Assembly (NCBI GenBank): GCA_022496205.1
Contig: WTXD01000009.1
Span: 310,001 to 374,000, forward strand
Origin: Gloeopeniophorella convolvens
Taxonomy: Eukaryota; Basidiomycota; Agaricomycetes; Russulales
Length of the DNA: 64,000 nucleotides
Direction: 5' to 3'
Below the pieces are notes generated by a model. It was not told where the DNA came from and made no database searches. It saw only the letters and a list, made by a program, of their open reading frames with translations. Both the position numbers and the translations under genes were made by a program. Positions within the stretch are counted from its first letter, which is position 1. Each line of letters starts with the position of its first letter. This document shows, one piece after another, positions 11,498-23,005 of this stretch.

Positions 11498-11799
11498 TAC
11501 CCCGTAGTTCGTTCAATGTAGAATAGATCGCATAACTGCAACATCATGTCTTACTGTATGCCACCCAGACAGAGTTTAAGCGACCGTAATCTCCGACTTT
11601 CTAGGATCTTCCCGCACATTCCGCCTCGCTCCAGTCCACGCAGGCACTCCCTGCTAAGGGCGTTGACATGATATCCATTTCTGAGCACTTCACTCATCCT
11701 GGTTGTCCGACTGACTGTTTGAGCACGCAACTGTGATCCTTATCCACGGCTATTATTGCCGCTTAACCTCATTTCTCACACCCATCACCACTTCCATCC
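11498..11799. other. Intergenic region ATG29 / DDI1
   Basis: About 300 bp between two plus-strand genes: the 3' end of ATG29 and the promoter of DDI1. Pyrimidine-rich just before the DDI1 ATG. Nothing else seen. Confidence 0.5.
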
Positions 11800-13412
11800 A
11801 TGAGGCTCACGTTCGTGAACGATCTCGGCCAATCCTTCGTGGTCGAAATCGACCCAGACATGGAGCTCGAAAACGTGATGGCCTTGCTCGAGGCCGAAGT
11901 AAGTGGTCTGCTCGGGCAATTATCAATGGATTCATGTTCCCTCGCACGATAGTCCGGTTTGCCGGCGAGCGAACAAAGCATCTCCTTTGATGGGCGGGAG
12001 CTGAGCAACCCTAAATCCACCATGCTTGAGCTTGGCCTCGGCGAGGATGCGATACTCCTGCTCCGACGGAAGGTCGTCGTCGCGGGAAGGTGCGCAACCA
12101 CAGCCACCCTTATGTCCTCTCGCCGCAACTTACCCATGCCACAGGGCGGGAGCGCAGGACGCAGAAATGATGCGCTTACAACTTTTAGGAAACCCCAGCC
12201 TGATGCGCCAGCTGCAAGCTGTTAGTACGCCGATGCACTCTCTTGGGGGTGCCCTCTCACGCCTCGGCTTATACAGACAGATCCAGAGATGGCCGCTGCT
12301 GCCCAATCAAATCCCGCGCGCTTTGCTGAGCTCTTGAGGGAAACATCGGCCCGCAGAGCTCATCACGAACAACAGAGACTGACAGAAATCGAGAGTCTCA
12401 ATGCCGATCCCTACGACATCGAAGCCCAACGGAAGATCGAGGAAACTATACGGCAGGAAGCCGTCCTGGAGAATTTGGAACACGCCCTCGAGTACTCCCC
12501 AGAAAGCTTTGGCCGAGTGACCATGCTCTAGTAAGCTTAATTCGGCCGTTCAGGACGGCACACGATTTATTGTTCTCAGCATTCCAGTTGAAGTCAACTC
12601 GAAGCCCGTCGTAGCGTTCGTCGATAGTGGGGCACAGCAAACGATCAGTAAGTGCAGCCCATCATGAGGGTATTCGCCCGTTGACTTCAAATGTGCAGTG
12701 AGCCCTGAATGTGCAGAAGCTTGCGGGTAAGATTAAAGCCACTGCTATCTCGTCATTGCTGTAACTCAGTGCAGCATCATGCGACTTCTGGATACACGAT
12801 TCTCGGGTATCGCTCGGGGAGTTGGTACGGCAAAAATTCTCGGCAGGGTGCACAGCGCACAACTGAAGCTTGCGGACATATACCTTCCGTGCTCCTTCAC
12901 CATCATGGAGGTACGCTGGTGCTTTCTTATGCCCGAGAACGCGCAGCAATGACCTCATGCAGGGTAGAGACGTCGACCTACTGTTTGGCCTAGACATGCT
13001 CAAAGCGCATCAAGCCTGCATTGACCTCCGCAAAGGCGTACTCAGCATTCAAGGTCGTGAAGTGAGCTTCCTTGCAGAGCATGAGCTCCCCGCAAAGGTT
13101 CGCTTTGGGGGTGAAGAACCGCAGGAGCCCCAGCAGCCTGAGGCCGGTCCGTCGGGAGTGTCATCGACAAGCACAACTCAACCTCAGGGAGCGCCTGGAG
13201 CCTTCGCGGGCCCTGGGCGCACCTTAGGGAGCACCCCAACAGCTGGTCCGCCCCAAACCCCCAATGCCCCTGCGCAGCCGCAGCAGCGCACCCAGCACCC
13301 CGAAAATGATATCCAGATGCTTATGGGTTTGGGCGTATCCAGAGAAGTAGCAATTAGCACACTAGATGCTGCGGGTGGGAACGTGGAAGTCGCTGCATCT
13401 CTGCTATTCTAA
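11800..13412 (+). CDS. ddi1: DNA damage-inducible protein 1 (Ddi1), UBL-RVP-UBA
   Basis: Ubiquitin shuttle and retroviral-like aspartic protease acting with the proteasome. Domain order matches Ddi1: an N-terminal ubiquitin-like domain ([38 protein letters not shown]), a helical linker ([40 protein letters not shown]), the retroviral protease-like domain with its catalytic aspartate in [12 protein letters not shown] and the downstream [17 protein letters not shown], then a Pro/Gln-rich linker and a C-terminal UBA domain ([30 protein letters not shown]). The start is the ATG at 11800 and the stop is at 13412. Full length with all three domains, so both the ubiquitin-binding and protease functions appear intact. 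Confidence 0.95.
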
Positions 13413-13522
13413 GGGGTAACTGGCAGAAGACGGACCTGGTTCGATGATGTACATGAATATGAAGTACAATGTAAAACGGTGCGCGGGGACAATACAAACA
13501 GAGTAGATGAGACAGTAAGAGA

Positions 13523-14868
13523 TCAGATGAGGCTGACGCCTGTCCTGACGAGTCCACCGCGCCAGTTGCGCATGCCTGCAGACCTGGTTTGCGACCAGTC
13601 GCCCTGCATGCGGGAAAATGCGTCTAGGATGTGCTCTGGCCGAAGGGGGGTTCGAGCTTCTGGGGGCTGGACAAACAATGAGCTGACGGGGAGTGGTATC
13701 TCAGCGTCGTCGTCGGGGTGCTCGCGGCGGCGCTTATTGCTAGAGTCGATCCCGGAATTCGGTTTGCGTTTGCCCAGCAGGGGTGAGGCGGTGTGGTTCT
13801 CCCTGAGATACGACTCCTCGAGTGACTTTTTGACGTCAAGTGCAGCGACAGTAAGCGAGCGAACCATCTCAAAAGCAAGGAAACCGACGATGTCAGTTGT
13901 ATCGTCGTTGGATTTCAGGTCGAGATGTGATGGCAAATTAAGGAATTCCCTGAACCGCTTGGCTGGAAAGCATTCAGCATTGGGGAAATACGTAGGAGTA
14001 AAGTGCGCACAAACCTTTGCGGTAGGAAAATGACGCTTGCCGACAGTCCGAATAATGCTGGTATTCCTCCCGTGTCATTTGCTTCGTGACGTCGTCGGCT
14101 TCCTAAGGCAAGAATCAGTAAACCTAGTCACGGCGAGTTCGGTCCGTACTAAGCACCTTTAAGCGTTCGAGGGATGCCTCCTGTGCTTCTAGGTCATCTT
14201 CGTCTTCTTCATCATCTGACTGATGGCCGCTCTGCTTGACGGCCTCGGAGTATATCGTAGTGACCTCCCACGGCAGCTTTATGGTAATCTTCTGAGCCTT
14301 GGCCGCCAGCTTGTCTGCAGCAATACACCTCAGCGAGTGGTTCATTGAGGGTGTGAGGGTGTCGCACCGTCAGCTCCATCTTCGAGCGTCTCTACTTCGA
14401 CCCCTCCTCCACCATCTGCGTTGGAATCCTTCGCATGTTTCCGCACATCCTTCCAGGATAAATAGGTTCGTAGACGGTTGACTTTGGCACGATCGTGTCG
14501 TATGAGAAAGATGAGGTCCTCAGCGGAAAGATAGCGTGCGTTTCGTCGAGTGGCTAGCGCCCGTGCTTGCACAATCTGCGGCATTGGTTCAGGCATTGTG
14601 TGTATGTAGCAAAGCAAAACAGAGAACGGACGAGTTCAACGATCTGACTTCGAATTACGTTCTCCACGAGATTAACGGTCTCTGTCAGTGGCTCTTGGAT
14701 CTCTCCAAAGACGAACATCTGGAAGTGGATGAGTGAAACAGAATGAGTGAGACAGCAGGTTTGTGCGGGAGGGCGTACCATTTGGGATATCTCTTGCTGG
14801 TACTTGTATTCCTTCTTCTTCTCGCTGACATCGGAAGAGATGATTGCGGATTTCTTCGCCGGTGTCAT
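13523..14868 (-). CDS. spt3: SAGA complex subunit Spt3
   Basis: Histone-fold subunit of the SAGA coactivator that helps place TBP on promoters. Minus-strand exons read KKKEYKYQQEISQM, MFVFGEIQEPLTETVNLVEN, VIRSQIVEL, QARALATRRNARYLSAEDLI, FLIRHDRAKVNRLRTYLSWK and DVRKHAKDSNADG, which is the first (TAF13-like) histone fold, then a KLPWEVTTIYSEAV segment with an acidic run. The second, TAF11-like fold follows: CFPAKRFREFLNLPSHLDLK, TTDIVGFLAFEMVRSLTVAA, LDVKKSLEESY. The C-terminal part holds a basic patch and PLRPEHILDAFSRMQ, ending at 13523. The start is the ATG at 14868 (MTPAKKSAIISSDVSEK). Both histone folds are present, as needed for the intramolecular pair. Confidence 0.92.
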
Positions 14869-15136
14869 CGCTGCACTGTGTGATGCAGGAATGCGGGGCA
14901 GCGCAAGCGGGCCAAGGCAAGTTCGGGGCAGTGGCACGTGATGGGTGGGCGACGCACGATCACGTGCGCAGGTCGGCAGGCACGGGTTTAAACTTGGGGG
15001 CTTCAAGATGTTGGAGGGCTTAAAACCTCCAGTTGCAGTCAACCCATATTCGCGTCTGTTCACTCGGCACCAGTATATATGTACATACAACAAGCACTAT
15101 CATGTCAGAAACTGTAGTCCTTTGCGCGAGACTCAT

Positions 15137-17147
15137 CTAGAACCACGAGCTATTGCCGACTCCCGGAAGGCCATCCATCAACCCCCGAACATCCCGGTCG
15201 GGCCTAGGAAAGATGGGCGCCGCCGAGCGACCAGTGCCACCTAGCCTCTGCGTCAAGGCATCCAACAGAGGCTTAAATTCCCTCTGGCTTTCGGGGGGAC
15301 TAAGTGACATCACAGTTGGCGTGGCGCGAGTGCTAGAGACCTGACGCTCAAGAGCACCCTTGTCCAGCTGCTTGCGAAGAGTCTTGATCTGTGTCTTGAT
15401 GACGGCCTCGAAGCTGATTTCGTGGCCATCCTCTTTCTCGGTAAGCAGCGTTACCAGGGCAGAGACACTGGGGAGGTGGTCATCGTCCAGGCCTAACACA
15501 CGGGGTAAGTTGACGTACAAGGCTTCCTTCAGATATGCGAAACTGAATCGTTCTGTCTCGGTGGCAATCTCGTCTACCAGGGTGTCAGGGAAGGAAATGT
15601 CCTTGTTGTCCTTGAGTTTCTGCTGCCAGTACTGAGCATAGAGCGTTCGGGCGGCCTTGTTGGGGTCATCGAAGAGGCTGAGGACGACACCGTGAGTAAG
15701 AGCCCTAACATAGAACCCCTTGGATATGATCAGTTACGTACTACTTTCGGTCGAAGCGGCTTGGACGGGTCGATAATCCTGGATCAAGTCGGTCGAAGTG
15801 GTTCGTGGTCCCGATGACGAGGAGTCCGTCATTGCCTTCCAGTCCGTCCAACTCGTTGAGGAAGAAAGACCGATTCTGGTCATTGATGAGAGAATCGAGA
15901 TCCTCGAGGACGAGGACGCAAGGTGAATTCTGTCGCGCTTTTCTGAATACCTCGCCGATGGCCCACTCCTCTCCATTCCAACCTGTTGAGAACGAAGCTG
16001 TTCAAAACCATCGAAACCGGGGATCAAGGGTACTCACTCTTAAAAGACTTGACATACATGGGACTGTAGCCCTGTTCGGAGCACTCTTTCATGATCACTT
16101 TGAGGCTGATAGTTTTCCCGTTGCCTACCAAGTATGAGCAGGCAGCCTCGTTACCTGCATGGTTTACTCACCAGGTGGTCCGTGGAGAATGAGGCCACGC
16201 TGCCGGGAGGCATTCAGTCGAAATCATCGGCACACAGCATTGGGTTACCCACCTTCCAGGGAAGCGAGAGTGCCTTGTAGGTGTCTTTGGACGAGAAGAA
16301 CCCGAATACGTCCTTTTGTATGGCCTTTTTGAAGTAGTCCTCAAGGATGACATCGTCCCACGATGCACCCTGAATCGCTTGCCAGAGGCCAGAATCTTTC
16401 GTCCAGAACTGATTGAATACCCACAGCTCATCATGGAGCTGATCCGCCCAGACGCCCGCTGCTAAGAGAAGTTCCCGGGTGAAGGACTGTGGACCCTCGT
16501 AGAGAACAAAGGTCTGCGTGGTGGTACTGAAGCCGCTCGGCCACTGGAGATCCGTTCAGAATGGTGTGGGCGTGACAACTGTCCACAAAGGCTTACTCGG
16601 GCGATGTACACTAGGAATTCCTTCCCCTGTAACATGCATTTAGCAACTTGACGCATCCACGAATGCTCCAGAAGGTGGCTCACCTTCCAGTATGCCTTAA
16701 GCCCTCCATACTCCACAGTATCAGAAATAAGCCCAGGAACAGGGCCCGCGTTCTTAGGGAGGGGTATGAACCAGGAGTTGCTTATCAACTCGTTCGGAGA
16801 AATCGGCTGGGCAGATACGCCTGGGAATGCGAGCAGATTCAGACGATAGTCCTGTGTGAGGACAATGGAGTGGGTTGGGTAAAGCTTTTGGAGGAGCTGC
16901 GCCCTGCATGAACAAAGTCGTTAGGGTTGTGCAACCGGAGACAACTCGCTCTCGTACAAGAGAACCGCGGGGTATGAATGCTTTGCAGATCCTGTAGACG
17001 TGTAAGGCAGAGCTATGCGGCTGGGGAGCAGGACGCACCTTGGTCAAGCCAGTGGCCCAGCAGAGGGTCGCCCTCCTTGTCCTCTTGGAAGGACACCTTT
17101 ACGAACGCGTCGTTGAGGTCCTTGACGGTTGGTGGGAATTCAGCCAT
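15137..17147 (-). CDS. AAA ATPase of unknown role
   Basis: An AAA family P-loop ATPase; the fungal group it belongs to has no role that I can name. The N-terminus (MAEFPPTVKDLNDAFVKVSF, at the ATG 17147) and a roughly 250-residue region ahead of the ATPase have no motif I recognise; it includes YGGLKAYWK and WVFNQFWTKDSGLWQAIQGA. The AAA core shows Walker A in GPPGNGKTISLKVI, Walker B in CVLVLEDLDSLI, sensor-1-like LVIGTTNHFDRLDP and an arginine finger in SRFDRKYLFDDP. Downstream helices (LKEALYVNLPRVLGLDDDHL) form the small lid domain. The C-terminus ends GVGNSSWF. The position of VILEDYFKKAIQKDV just ahead of Walker A resembles the pre-AAA region of other meiotic/BCS1-clade AAA proteins, but no BCS1 transmembrane segment is seen. 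Six or more short introns. Confidence 0.85.
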
Positions 17148-17413
17148 TGAGGTTATGTGTTGGTAGCAGCAAGCTTGTGGTGTCTGCGAGAGTTGAAGTG
17201 TAGCGGACTCTACAGACCGTGACAGCTGTGAATGCCAAGGAATGCAACCGCTGGGGCGCGCTGCGCAGCACAACACTGCACTAGAAGCACGAAGAGACGC
17301 GCGTGTGCACGTGTATCGTCACGTGTAGGGTCCTTAAGGGCTTGCGTGCGGCTTGGAACCGTTGCACCGCGACTCCGCGTCCGCTTGCCGCCACCGAGCC
17401 AACTCGTCACAAA

Positions 17414-18207
17414 ATGGCCCCAGCAGTCAACAAAACTCTTGCAGTTCTCGCCGTCGCGGGAGCAGGGGCCCTCGCATATGCCGTCTACTTTGACCACAAG
17501 CGGAGGACAGACGCGTCATTCCGGAAGAAACTGCGTATGTGCGCTCCTTACTCTCCCGAAGTTCCCACTCACGGGCAGGCAGGCCGGGAGAAGAAAAAGG
17601 TCGACAAGACTGTCGCGCAGACGGCCTCGTCGGCACCTGCTTCCGAGTCAGGTCTCGGCGACCTCGGCATTCCTTCTGCGGACATCCTGGCTGCGATGCA
17701 ACGTGTCAAGGACGATCAGGTCCCTAACACGCCGGAAGAGCGGGAACAGTACTTCATGTCGCAGGTCGAGAAGGGAGAGGAGCTCTGCGCCAAAGGTGCG
17801 TCAGCTCGGGCGTGCACATGTATATTCTGCTCACCCCGAAGTGAAGGTCCCGACTTTGCTGTCGAGGCAGCGCTGGCGTTCTTCAGGGCGCTTCGGGTAT
17901 ACCCCTCACCTGTGGAGCTCATTATGATCTTCCAAAACACCGTCCCTGAACCAATCTTCAAGGTGCGTCGTTTAGTCTATCACCCTCGCCGCCTCGCGCT
18001 CACTCTTACTGTATATAGTTGGTCCTGGAGATGATGCGGCTCGACGTAAGTGACCCTTCGTTATCGGCGGACACAGACGAGGCGCCACTTTCTGCCGTGG
18101 TCGAGGAGGACGAGTCCACGTCCAATCGTGGCCCACCCTCAGAGGCGTCTTCGCAGGATTGGGATCGGGTAACTGATCCTGGTAGCGTGACGCCTGCCAC
18201 TGCATGA
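17414..18207 (+). CDS. tom20: Mitochondrial import receptor Tom20
   Basis: Outer-membrane receptor that recognises presequences for the TOM complex. The N-terminal anchor is visible (KTLAVLAVAGAGALAYAVYF, residues about 6-25), followed by a basic segment DHKRRTDASFRKKLR and, after splicing, KEKKKVDKTVAQTA. The cytosolic receptor domain reads PNTPEEREQYFMSQVEKGEE, then AVEAALAFFRALRVYPSPVE and LIMIFQNTVPEPIFK, the single TPR-like groove. The tail is acidic and disordered (SLSADTDEAPLSAVVEEDES) and ends at 18207. The start is the ATG at 17414 in a CAAAATGGCC context. Three introns. About 200 residues, normal for the family. Confidence 0.95.
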
Positions 18208-18428
18208 TGTTTTTCCATGAGCACTCGATCCCTCGATGTACTCTCTGCTGCCGCTATCAGTACTTCATCGATTGATTCTAATACATGTCTGCTTTCCCAT
18301 ACGTTCGCTCGTCGACTAGGTCAAGGGCCGTGTTGAAGGTGAGCCGCAAACACAAGCCAGTGTAACCGCAAACTGAGATACATGCTTCTTGATTGGTAGG
18401 ATATTTCGATGTCTTCCCACCAAAAAGC

Positions 18429-19816
18429 ATGAACGTCTCGACCAAAACGATCGAAATCGCCGATGCGAACGGTGCTACGGTGCTGAAGCGGATCCTAGTC
18501 GCCGACAAGGACTTTAGTGCCGGAGAGCTCATCTACAAGGTAATGCGAAGCTCAGCTGCATCACAGAGGAAGTATGTTGACGCGTGGCTCAGGAACGGCC
18601 AATCGTCTCGGCTCTGGACTCTGACCTGCGGGGCAAGGGCACACACTGCTCCCACTGTCTCCGCCAGATCAGCGACGGCGAGGCCATCAAGGCCGAGGGC
18701 GACCCTCTCGATTCGGTCTTCTGCTCCCCAGAGTGCCTCACCAAGCTGAAGACCGAGTCGCAGACGCTGCTCTTCGGCCCCGAGTACGCCATCCCCGTGG
18801 AGCTGAACCCGAACCAGGACCCAGAGAGCATCAAGGCGCGCGAGGACGCGCAGGCGGCGTTCGCGCGCTTCATCAAGGAGTCGGGCCGCGCGGGCATCGC
18901 GCTCGCCGCGCGCTTCATCGCGCGCCAGGTCGTGAACGAGACGGCGAAGCTCCTGCCGGCGGGCCACCCGGCCATCCCGGCGCACGCGGGCGAGTGGACC
19001 GCGGACGGGTACACGCTGTTCGACCACATGGAGCGCGTGCGGTTCCTCGAGCTGACGGGCAAGGAGGACGAGGCGGCGCACCTGCGCGCGATCCTCAAGG
19101 CGAACCTGCAGGGCCTGGAGGACTTTGTCACCGACGAGCGGTACACCGTGCTCCTCGGCAAGATGGCGTACAACGCGTACGGCGTCTCGTTTGACGGCGG
19201 CCGCGACGACAAGGTAAGCGCCTCCCCCGAGTTTCCTCAGCTGGGTTCTGCGGCTCATCGTGGATATGAGCAGCCGCCATTCGACCTCCGGCCAGAAGAC
19301 GTCGAGTTGACGCGCACGCCCGCGGGCACAGCGCGCCAAGTCGGCAGCGGGCTCTACATCGTCTCATCCTACGTGCGCACCCCATTTGACCCGGTCACCT
19401 AGCCACAACCCCCTGATACCCGCCTGCCCGCACAGATCTCGCACTCCTGCGACCCGAGCGCGCTCCCCACGTTCCCCGACGGCACCTCGGAGATGCACCT
19501 CGTCGCGGCGCGCGACCTCAAAGCGGGCGACGAGCTCACGGTCGCGTACGTCGACTGTAGCGTGCACGCGGACGAAGACGCCGCGCAGGCGCGCTACCGC
19601 CGGCGCAAGGAGCTCGCGCGCGGGTGGCGCTTCGCGTGCCCGTGCGAGCGCTGCGCGCGCGAGGCGCCCGCGCCCGCGGCCGTGGCGGCGGGGGAGAAGG
19701 CGGAGGAGCCGGAGCTGGAGGTCGCGGACGGGTCGAAGGTCGAGGCGGTCGTCGGCCGGGTCGACCGGGAGGAGGCGCTTGCGCAGACGACGGGCGACGC
19801 GGCTGTCGACGAGTGA
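18429..19816 (+). CDS. SET-domain (SMYD/Set5-like) protein
   Basis: A putative lysine methyltransferase with a split SET domain. After STKTIEIADANG comes ILVADKDFSAGELIYK, the first SET strands; a Cys-rich insert (THCSHCLRQI, VFCSPECLTK) sits where SMYD proteins carry a MYND-type finger, though it has fewer Cys/His ligands. A long helical insert follows (ARFIARQVVNETAKLL, FDHMERVRFLELTGKEDE). The conserved SET core is ISHSCDPSALPTFPD, then ARDLKAGDELTVAYVDCSV (the NHSC-type box reads SHSC here), and a post-SET cysteine cluster FACPCERC. It ends at 19816. The start is uncertain: the ATG at 18429 is used here, but the same frame is open back to about 18396 and an upstream exon from 18217 (donor at about 18319) would keep phase. 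The gene begins very close behind TOM20. The middle of the gene is strikingly GC-rich. Confidence 0.82.
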
Positions 19817-20172
19817 GTTCTTTCCCGGACACGCGCTGTATCCAGGAAGCGTCGGACTCCCTATGCGCGCCCATTATTCCACTTGCAGCCGCACGCGCTC
19901 AGGGACTATCATTACAGCGCAGCATTTATATTAGATTCGTAGCACGTCGGAAATAGAGTAAAGCGGCTTGTTACATGCCCATGGCGCGCTGCGGGACGCC
20001 AGGGGATGCGTGGGGTGCGCGGGGTGAGTACAGCTTGCAGGGGGACAACAACAGCAGGCGGGATTAGACGGATGGTGGCACGGGGTAGATGGGCGCGGGG
20101 CGTATGCACGGTACAGTACTGTTCATCATAATACGGATTGCGTTCTGGATTCGGGGGCTCCGGGCTGGCGCG
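19817..20172. other. Convergent intergenic region
   Basis: About 355 bp between the 3' ends of the SET gene (+) and the disordered unknown (-). Nothing beyond 3' flanking sequence is seen. Confidence 0.5.
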
Positions 20173-22756
20173 CTAGGTCGCGAGGCTGCGCCACATGCCC
20201 TCGGCGGGCAGCTCGCTGCGCGCCTGCAGGATCCGGAGCGCATGCCGCTTACCGCGGCTCAGCGAGCCGCCCTCGCCCGCGTCCTCGCCGTCGGCGCCCT
20301 CGTCGTCGTCCTCGCCGGCGGTCTCAAAGTCGAGTGCGCCCGGGTCGAGCGAGCGCGTGCGGTCGCGCGCGGCGTACGACGCGCGGCGGTAGCTCGCCGA
20401 GGTCTGCCCGTCCTGCTCGGGCTTCGTGTCGGGGTCGGGGGGCGGCGCGCCGACGCCGCGGTTGCGCGGGACGTGGGCGATGGAGATGGGCAGGGACGCA
20501 GCGATGCCGGCGTTGGATAGCGCTATGCATGTGTGTGTGAGCGGACGGCTCGCGGTCACCCAAGACATGCAGGCACGCACCATAGTTGCCGTTGCGCTCG
20601 TCCTCGTGTGGGCTGGCAGGATCCACCTCGCCGCCGTCGAGCGAGCCGGAAGAAGACTCCCCCGCGCCCCTGGTGTTCGCAAACAGCTTCCAGGACCGGC
20701 TGTCCTTTTTCCACGCGCTCCGGTGGCTGGGCGTGGCGGCGTTGACGAGGCGCGCGAGCTCCTGGTCGTGCGGGCTCAGCGCCTCGTCGCCGTTCGCCAC
20801 CACCGCCTCGGCTGGGGCCGGCGGAGCCGCTGTGGCCTGGGGAGGCGACTGTGGCCGCGGCGTGTCGGAGGCGCGTAGGGCAACGGTGGCGGGGAGCGAT
20901 GCCGGGCGCAGCGTCTGCAGGGACTGGGGCAGGGCCGAGCCGCTGCTGGTGCGCGGTTGGCGGGGCGGGCGTGCCGGCGACTCGACGGGTTCGCGCAGCG
21001 GGAGCGTCAGGCCTTCCTGCCGAGGCACATTCGAGTCGTCGTCTTCAAGGTCAAAGATCGAGGCTGCGACGAGGAGTCAGACCGGCGACATGGGCGAGCA
21101 CTGAAAGACGCCAGACCTTCACCGCCCTGTTCCGCCGCTCCAACGCTCTTTTTGTCGCTCTCCAATGCGGCGGGTTTGATGTCGAAGGTGACTTTGCGCT
21201 TGCCCTTTGACCTGGACGGGCTCGGCAGGTCATCCAGGGGGGCCTGTCTCTTGGGCGTGGACGGTGCGGGCACTGGCTCGGACCGTTCTGCCACGGCCTT
21301 GGAGGTACTGGGTTTGTCGTCGCCCGCAGGAAGCTTCACGCTCGCGCGCGGCGGGGGCGACCTGATATTCGAAAGAGACTGCGACTGCCTTGCGCGCGCA
21401 TTTCGCTCGGCCTCCATGTCGACGGTGTACCTGAAGCTCGTCGCGACGTCCTTTTGTTCGCGCATATCGCGCCGGATCGAGTCCCGGTGAAGGACGCTCT
21501 CCACGAGGGTCGAGCTCAGCGTGGCGGGGCTGGCAAGGCTTGCGGCTACCGGAGAGGCGCTGCGTCTGTCTTCAGCCGCGGCTCTCGGATGATGGAACGA
21601 AGAGGTCGCCAGCGACGTAGAGAGCGCAGACGGGGCTGCTTCCCGGGCGGCCGACGAGGGCGGCCTAGAGGTGGAGACCGGAACAAAGTCACTAATCGCG
21701 ACCGGAGACAGGCGCCTAGAGTCCGTGCCAGCACGAGGCGCCGGGGCCGCAGTCGACGAGCTGGCCCCCGCAGTCTGCTGCTTGTCAGGCGTCCGGACCT
21801 TCCTCTCCTGCGCAAGCGCGGCCTCGGCCTCGCGGAACGCGACCCACAACAGCTGGACCTGCCGCCTGAGCTCGTCCTCCTGCTTGCCGATCTCCGAGAC
21901 GCGCGCCTGAACGATTTGCGCGAGATCCTCCTCGGCCTTCTGCCGGAGCGCGTCGGACTGCCGCACAGCGACAGCCGAGAGGTGGCCGAAGATGGGGTGC
22001 GAGGGGACGAACGGGGGAGGCGGAAATAAGGGAGATAGAGGGGGGAGCACGGTTAGTGGAGCGTCGGGCTGGCGGGGCTCTGAGGATGGGAGCTGTGAGG
22101 CGGCGTAGTCCGGGATGGGAGCAGGAGACGCGGCGCAGGCGGGGAGGAGGACGCGGAAGATGGGGGAGTACGCCTCGGAGGCTTCCGCGCGGGCCACCGA
22201 GTCGTCTGTCTTTGAACGTGCAGACGCGTGAGCACCATGAAGTAGGGCTGTGGGGGGGAGGCGCAGCGACGGAGGGTCGTGCCTGGGGCAGAGGGAATTA
22301 AGGAACTCACCAGGCACCGTGTTGAAAGCTCTATCCAGCCCGAGGCGCTTCGCAGGACCTGCTGTTCCACCCACTCTTCTGTGGGGAGTACGGGGCCCTC
22401 GCTGGCGTCGAGATCTGGGGGGATGAGCTGGAGGACGCGGTAGACGGAGGTGCGGCAGATGAGACATGTGAGAGAGGTGCGCCGACGGAGAAGGGACTCG
22501 GAGGCGTTGGAGTGGTCTGGCTCTGAGACCGTGCGACTCCTGAGGGTCAGCTGGGGATGAACCTGGCGCAGAAAGTCAATGGACGGGGCGTGAGAGGCGG
22601 TTGACGAGAGAGCGGGCTCACCACGGAAATGCCATCGTCTCCTGCGTAGATCGATACATGGTGAGGATCGGCGAGCGCTGGAGCGGGTGGAGCAGAAGGG
22701 GGTGGCTCGTGGACGCGGATGCGGACGTTGAGGCACGCACAGGCGTAGAGAGACAT
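20173..22756 (-). CDS. Large Ser/Pro-rich protein with N-terminal Cys pairs, function unknown
   Basis: I do not recognise the family. The start is the ATG at 22756: MSLYACACLNVRIRVHEPPP, with a CxC pair, then after two introns LTCLICRTSVYRVLQLIPPD, a CxxC pair, so the first roughly 150 residues may fold around a zinc. IYAGDDGIS and EEWVEQQVLRSASGWIEL belong to the same region. Then comes a proline-rich part and a coiled-coil candidate (ALRQKAEEDLAQIVQARVSE, EDELRRQVQLLWVAFREAEA). The rest is disordered, with conserved-looking islands RDMREQKDVATSFRYTVDME, KGKRKVTFDIKP, DQELARLVNAATPSHRSAWK and a C-terminal helix RHALRILQARSELPAEGM. The stop is at 20173. Long size (more than 700 residues) and islands of order suggest a scaffold; this is inference. 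Confidence 0.75.
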
Positions 22757-23005
22757 GGCTGAGGGCTGGCTGAGGGCTAGAGAGACACAGAGGGCATGCA
22801 GACGATGCAGACGGAGAGCGATGCTCGGAACGGGCTGACGGGATCCGGGCAGCGCCAGGCCTTGTCCACACCTGTCCACAGCAGTGACTAGTGACTAATG
22901 ACGAATGACCAACTAGTGACCGGTCCCAACAAGCACTCCAGATAAAAAAAAAGACGCTCAGCAAGCGGTGATCCGGTCCGAGATAGCTCATTATGTAATC
23001 GTGTA

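Noticed and set aside
18533..19339. 268-codon open frame on the minus strand
   Set aside because: Antisense shadow of the GC-rich SET gene; no recognisable domain.
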